A DNA stretch of 13,479 bases from CAYUNT01 sp964446285 (GTDB taxonomy: Bacteria; Sumerlaeota; Sumerlaeia; SLMS01; CAYUNT01): assembly GCA_964446285.1 (NCBI GenBank), contig CAYUNT010000129.1:1-13479 (forward strand). The letters run 5' to 3'. The notes below the pieces were generated by a model. It did no database searches, had not been told where the DNA came from, and saw nothing but the letters and a program-made list of their open reading frames with translations. Positions within the stretch are counted from its first letter, which is position 1. Every line of letters begins with the position of its first letter. The translations under genes and the position numbers were made by a program. Of this stretch, positions 10,494 through 13,479 are shown in pieces.

Positions 10494-13479
10494 GAGCGCG
10501 GGGAGTTGATTGGCAGCGGCGACGGGCGGATTCACATCATTCCTGCCCTCTCCTCGCCATCGGTGAAAAACGGCGGGACCTTGACAATCAGCGCGTTGGT
10601 GAAATCAGCCGTCCCGATCCGCGAGTTGACGGCCAACCTCGGCGGAATTGAAGAAATCCGCCTCGCCTCTTCCGAGGCGCCTGCGCTTGATTTGCCTGCG
10701 GGTATGACGCCGGGCAGTTCTGGCTCGAATGCCGTCCTGTTTGCGGGGCGATGGAACGCGCATGGCCTCGAAGAAAAAACATATCCGATAACCTTGCGCG
10801 CAACAGACGCGGACGGGCATGTTTTTGAGGATCGCTCGCTCGAGTTTTCCGATCCTGCGGCGGGCAATAGCACGCCCGGAACCACGCAATACGCGATGGG
10901 GGGAATGACGCGGATTGGCTCGGCGCCGCTGCCGCTCGAACGCTTTTTCCGTTGTGTGGCGCTGGATTCGGCCAATCATTATGCGTATTTCGGAACGGAC
11001 ACCACGCCCGGACAGGTGGTGAAGGTGTGGTTCGGACCGGGCACGGACGCGCCGGTCCGCGTCGGGACGCTGGTGCTCAATTCGGGCGAGGACAAACTGC
11101 GCGCGGCCGTCATCGACACGGCGGCGGGATACGCTTATTTTTCCACCTATACGTTTCCCGGGCAGGTGGTGAAGGTCGCGCTCAGCGAAGGCAATGCCCC
11201 GCCATCGCGCGCGGGGGCGGCAGTGTTTGCGTCTGGCGCGAATTTCCCGCAGGCGGGCGTGATCGACCCGGCGCGGGGATATTCCTGGTGGGCGACCGAC
11301 ACCTCGCCGGGCCAGGTGGTGAAAGTGGCCCTCGGCGATGGCGCCGAACCGCCGCAGGCCGTGGGGGCGCTGACGCTCCAAACCGGCGACAACAGCCCGC
11401 AATGCGCCAGCATCGATCCCGCGGCGGGGTATGCCTATTTCGGAACAAAAACCCAGCCGGGGCGCGTGGTGAAGGTGTCGCTCGGCGAGGCAGACGCGGC
11501 GCCGGAATACGTGGGCGCGCTGGCGCTGGATTCGGGAGAGGATTATCTGTCCAGCGCGGCAATCGATCCGGCGCGAGGCTATGCGTGGTTCGGAACAAAT
11601 ACCAGTCCGGGGAGGGTGGTGAAGGTGTTGTTGGGCGAGGGCGCCGCGCTGCCTCAACGCGTGGCGGCGCTTAACCTTGCCAGCGGGGAAAACCAACTGA
11701 CCGCCGCCGCCATCAATCCGGCCCAGGGATACGCCTGTTTCCTGACCTACACATATCCAGGACAGGTTATCAAGGTGGAGCTTGGGGATAGCGATCTCGC
11801 CCCCGTTTTTATAGGGAAAGTATCCTTAAATGAGTCGGAAGACCGCCCGGCGTGCGCCGCCTTCGATCCGGCGTCCGGCCAAGTGGCGCTCGGAACGTTC
11901 AGCAATCCCGCGCGGGCGGTGCGTGTGTCGCTTGGGCAAGCGGCGGAATTGCCCGCCCGGTTGAGCGCCGTAATGCTCGATGGAAGCGAAGATGGGCTGT
12001 TGTGCGGCGTTGTGGATTCAGCGCGCGGGTATGCGTATTTCGGAACGGCAGACTCGCCGGGCCGCGTGGTGAAAATCCGCCTGGGGCGCGCGGGTGAAGC
12101 GCCGGTTCGGGTGGCCTCGCTGGCGCTCGCGGCGGATGAAAACCGCCTTGCCTGCGCCGTCATCGACCCGGATGCGGGCTATGCATATTTCGGCACGCAA
12201 ACGATTCCGGGGCGGATTGTGAAGGTGGCGCTCGGCGAAGGCGACGCGCCGCCCGAGCGCATCGGGGCGCTGACGATGCCAGGAGCGGAGGGGCTGTTTC
12301 AATGCGCTGTGGCGGATTTGGGGCGCAAACGCGCGTATTTCGGCGCTTATACCTCGCCGGGGCAGGTGGCGAAAATCACTATGCCGGCGGATGCCTCGCT
12401 GCCCGTGCGCGTGGGGACGATCGGCCTCTTTCCGGGCGAAAACCAACTGACCAGCGCCGTGATTGCGCCGGATTTGGGCTATGCATGGTTCGGAACGAAC
12501 ACCACACCGGGCATCGTTGTTAAAGTGCAGTTGAACGGCGATAGCGAAGCGCCAGCGCGCATTGGAGCGGCGCAAATGGGCACGGGCGACAACTCGCTCG
12601 TGAGCGCCGTGATTGATTCGGCGTCGGGCTACGCGCTGTTTGGAACGTTCACAACGCCTGGGCGGGTAGTCAAGGTGGCGTTGGGAGAAGGAACCACCGC
12701 GCCCGCCTATGTGGCGTCGCTGGCGCTGGCTTCGACCGAGTCGAATTTGTCGTGCGCCTTGGCGGACCCCGCCGCAGGCGTGGCTTGGTTTGGGACAAAT
12801 AAGTCAAGCGCGCGGGCGATAAAAGTTGCATTCGGGAGCGGGACGACCTCGCCTGTCAAGATAGCATCCTTGGCACTGCAAGCGCAAGCGGAAGACTATT
12901 TTGTCAGCGCCGTGTTCGATCCGCTGGAAGGACAGGCGCTCTTTGGAACCAACTACTTTGACGTGGCCCCGAGCAGCGTGATTGCGGAACGTCCGGTGAA
13001 AGTTGCCTTGTCACAAAAAGGCTTTATTCATGCGTCAAAAATCAACATTGTCGAGCAGGCGGACTTGACAGACATTCGGTTTTACTCGCACGCGGCGGCG
13101 GGAAACCTGCGGCTGGGCATCTACTCGGAGGATGGCGGCGCGCGGACGCTCTTGTGGGAATCGGGAGCAGTGGCAAATGGAGCGGCTGGCAATTGGCTGA
13201 CCGTTCCGATCGCCTCGGGAACGCCTGCTGTTTTGTCGCTCAAATCAGGGACGTATTGGCTTGCCTGGCAAACGGACTCGACGGCCGCTGTGGGCAGTTA
13301 CACGGCCGGAACCAGCGGAGAGGGATTCTATGCCGCACAGGCGTTCGGGGCGTTTCCCGCGGCGATAGCAGTGGATCAGGCTGTGTCCAGCGCCGAACGC
13401 TGCAGCATTTATATAACATACGTTGGACCGACGCCGACTCCGTCGCTGACTCCAACTCCAACGCCATCGCCATCCCCAT
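10389..13479 (+). CDS. Secreted 14-repeat beta-propeller-like protein, 3' end outside the window
   Basis: The frame is open from ATG 10389 to the window end (1030 codons, no stop), and I recognise no named gene. By residue: signal peptide about 1-35; an Ig-like domain about 40-160, including TYPITLRATDADGHVFEDR; fourteen 50-residue repeats about 175-877 of the type SGED-x-L-x-x-AVIDPA-x-GYAYFGT-x-T-x-PGQVVKV-x-LGEG; a jelly-roll-like domain about 878-1011; and the start of a TP/SP linker (GPTPTPSLTPTPTPSPSP). The repeat pattern of paired aromatic strands and VVKV strands fits four-stranded propeller blades. Fourteen would suit two seven-bladed propellers, though that is inference. The protein is exported and probably a binding or surface protein; no catalytic residues stand out. 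It is divergent from the cohesin-repeat gene and shares its linker style, which suggests a common surface locus. More domains probably follow the linker. Confidence 0.93.
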   Translation, partial: MSLLTEHRKEIAKAIGVGTLILLVLSFLNPNKCPAERGELIGSGDGRIHIIPALSSPSVKNGGTLTISALVKSAVPIRELTANLGGIEEIRLASSEAPALDLPAGMTPGSSGSNAVLFAGRWNAHGLEEKTYPITLRATDADGHVFEDRSLEFSDPAAGNSTPGTTQYAMGGMTRIGSAPLPLERFFRCVALDSANHYAYFGTDTTPGQVVKVWFGPGTDAPVRVGTLVLNSGEDKLRAAVIDTAAGYAYFSTYTFPGQVVKVALSEGNAPPSRAGAAVFASGANFPQAGVIDPARGYSWWATDTSPGQVVKVALGDGAEPPQAVGALTLQTGDNSPQCASIDPAAGYAYFGTKTQPGRVVKVSLGEADAAPEYVGALALDSGEDYLSSAAIDPARGYAWFGTNTSPGRVVKVLLGEGAALPQRVAALNLASGENQLTAAAINPAQGYACFLTYTYPGQVIKVELGDSDLAPVFIGKVSLNESEDRPACAAFDPASGQVALGTFSNPARAVRVSLGQAAELPARLSAVMLDGSEDGLLCGVVDSARGYAYFGTADSPGRVVKIRLGRAGEAPVRVASLALAADENRLACAVIDPDAGYAYFGTQTIPGRIVKVALGEGDAPPERIGALTMPGAEGLFQCAVADLGRKRAYFGAYTSPGQVAKITMPADASLPVRVGTIGLFPGENQLTSAVIAPDLGYAWFGTNTTPGIVVKVQLNGDSEAPARIGAAQMGTGDNSLVSAVIDSASGYALFGTFTTPGRVVKVALGEGTTAPAYVASLALASTESNLSCALADPAAGVAWFGTNKSSARAIKVAFGSGTTSPVKIASLALQAQAEDYFVSAVFDPLEGQALFGTNYFDVAPSSVIAERPVKVALSQKGFIHASKINIVEQADLTDIRFYSHAAAGNLRLGIYSEDGGARTLLWESGAVANGAAGNWLTVPIASGTPAVLSLKSGTYWLAWQTDSTAAVGSYTAGTSGEGFYAAQAFGAFPAAIAVDQAVSSAERCSIYITYVGPTPTPSLTPTPTPSPSP
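10506..10868 (+). other. Ig-like domain
   Basis: About 120 residues lie between the signal and the repeats. They read as alternating beta strands: SVKNGGTLTISALVKSAVPI, ELTANLGGIEEIRL, AVLFAGRWNAHGLEEKTYPI, TLRATDADGHVFEDRSLEF. The pairing of an early G-x-LTI-x-A strand with a late TYPITL-x-ATD-x-DGH strand is typical of bacterial Ig/invasin-like modules. It ends in a Gly/Ser/Thr-rich spacer before the first blade. Confidence 0.5.
10911..13019 (+). repeat. Fourteen tandem 50-residue propeller-type repeats
   Basis: Aligning on the codon of the second aromatic residue in YAYFGT, the anchors fall at 10986, 11136, 11286, 11436, 11586, 11736, 11886, 12036, 12186, 12336, 12486, 12636 and 12786. 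Each step is exactly 150 bp. The fourteenth unit is one codon longer, with its anchor at 12939. The consensus is SGED-x-L-x-x-A-V-I-D-P-A-x-GYAYFGT-x-T-x-PG-x-VVKV-x-LG. Units 7, 10, 13 and 14 are the most diverged, for example QVALGTFSNPARAVRV in unit 7. In seven units the residue three or four before the Asp is Cys. Confidence 0.88.
13023..13424 (+). other. C-terminal jelly-roll-like domain
   Basis: About 134 residues start HASKINIVEQADLTDIRFYS. Key stretches are AAGNLRLGIYSEDGGARTLL, WESGAVANGAAGNWLTVPI, SLKSGTYWLAWQTDST, VGSYTAGTSGEGFYAAQAF and CSIYITYV. The order (LRLGIY, LLWESG, NWLTVPI, GTYWLAWQTD) suggests a secreted beta-sandwich of lectin or carbohydrate-binding type, found between repeats and TP/SP linkers. 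The aromatic-rich GTYWLAWQ strand could form a sugar-binding face. The family is not identified. Confidence 0.5.
13425..13479 (+). repeat. Thr/Pro/Ser linker of the propeller protein, cut by the window end
   Basis: The last 18 codons read GPTPTPSLTPTPTPSPSP and continue out of the window. Composition and codon mix match the linkers of the minus-strand giant. Both problem points of this window, the junction at about 580 and the right end, fall in such low-complexity sequence. Confidence 0.9.

Noticed and set aside
10952..11674. Plus-strand frames inside the propeller gene (also 11852-12097 and 12302-12523) and minus-strand frames opposite it
   Set aside because: They are out of frame or antisense to the continuous frame from 10389, which alone gives the 50-residue repeats.

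Overview
The window looks like a contig from an uncultivated, moderately GC-rich bacterium that secretes very large modular surface proteins. The grounds are two exported giant proteins built from tandem beta-rich domains and joined by Thr/Pro/Ser linkers, with no metabolic genes alongside. This style is familiar from lineages such as Sumerlaeota, Hydrogenedentota, Planctomycetota and Lentisphaerota, but nothing here fixes a phylum, so the taxonomy is a weak inference.

Layout. (1) Positions 2-580, minus strand: the C-terminal part of a Na/Pi cotransporter with its PhoU-like domain. It is open at the window edge and cut off at about 580. Its GC content and GC3 are visibly higher than the rest of the window, and the break falls exactly where the low-complexity Pro/Thr tract of the next gene begins. 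I read this as an assembly chimera or, less likely, a real rearrangement. (2) Positions 577-10008, minus strand: one 3143-residue secreted protein. In order it has a signal peptide, a beta-propeller-like head, thirteen cohesin-like domains, a WDG-type beta-sandwich domain, a long TP/SP linker, a beta-sandwich module, a second linker, a second copy of that module with a PPC-like domain inserted in it, and a final linker. (3) Positions 10009-10388: the divergent intergenic region, holding both ribosome binding sites, two tandem GNRA-loop hairpins and an operator-like palindrome. (4) Position 10389 to the window end, plus strand: a second secreted giant of at least 1030 residues. It has a signal peptide, an Ig-like domain, fourteen 50-residue propeller-type repeats, a jelly-roll-like domain and the start of another TP/SP linker, where the window stops.

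How it fits together. The two giants are divergent, both exported and both use the same linker style, so they plausibly form one cell-surface or matrix locus controlled from the shared intergenic region. The strongest signals are a five-domain super-repeat of about 2.04 kb inside the cohesin-like array, a domain-in-domain insertion near the C-terminus of the minus-strand protein, and an array of thirteen anchors spaced exactly 150 bp apart in the plus-strand gene. No dockerin, catalytic domain or recognisable C-terminal anchor is visible in either protein, but both C-termini are probably incomplete.
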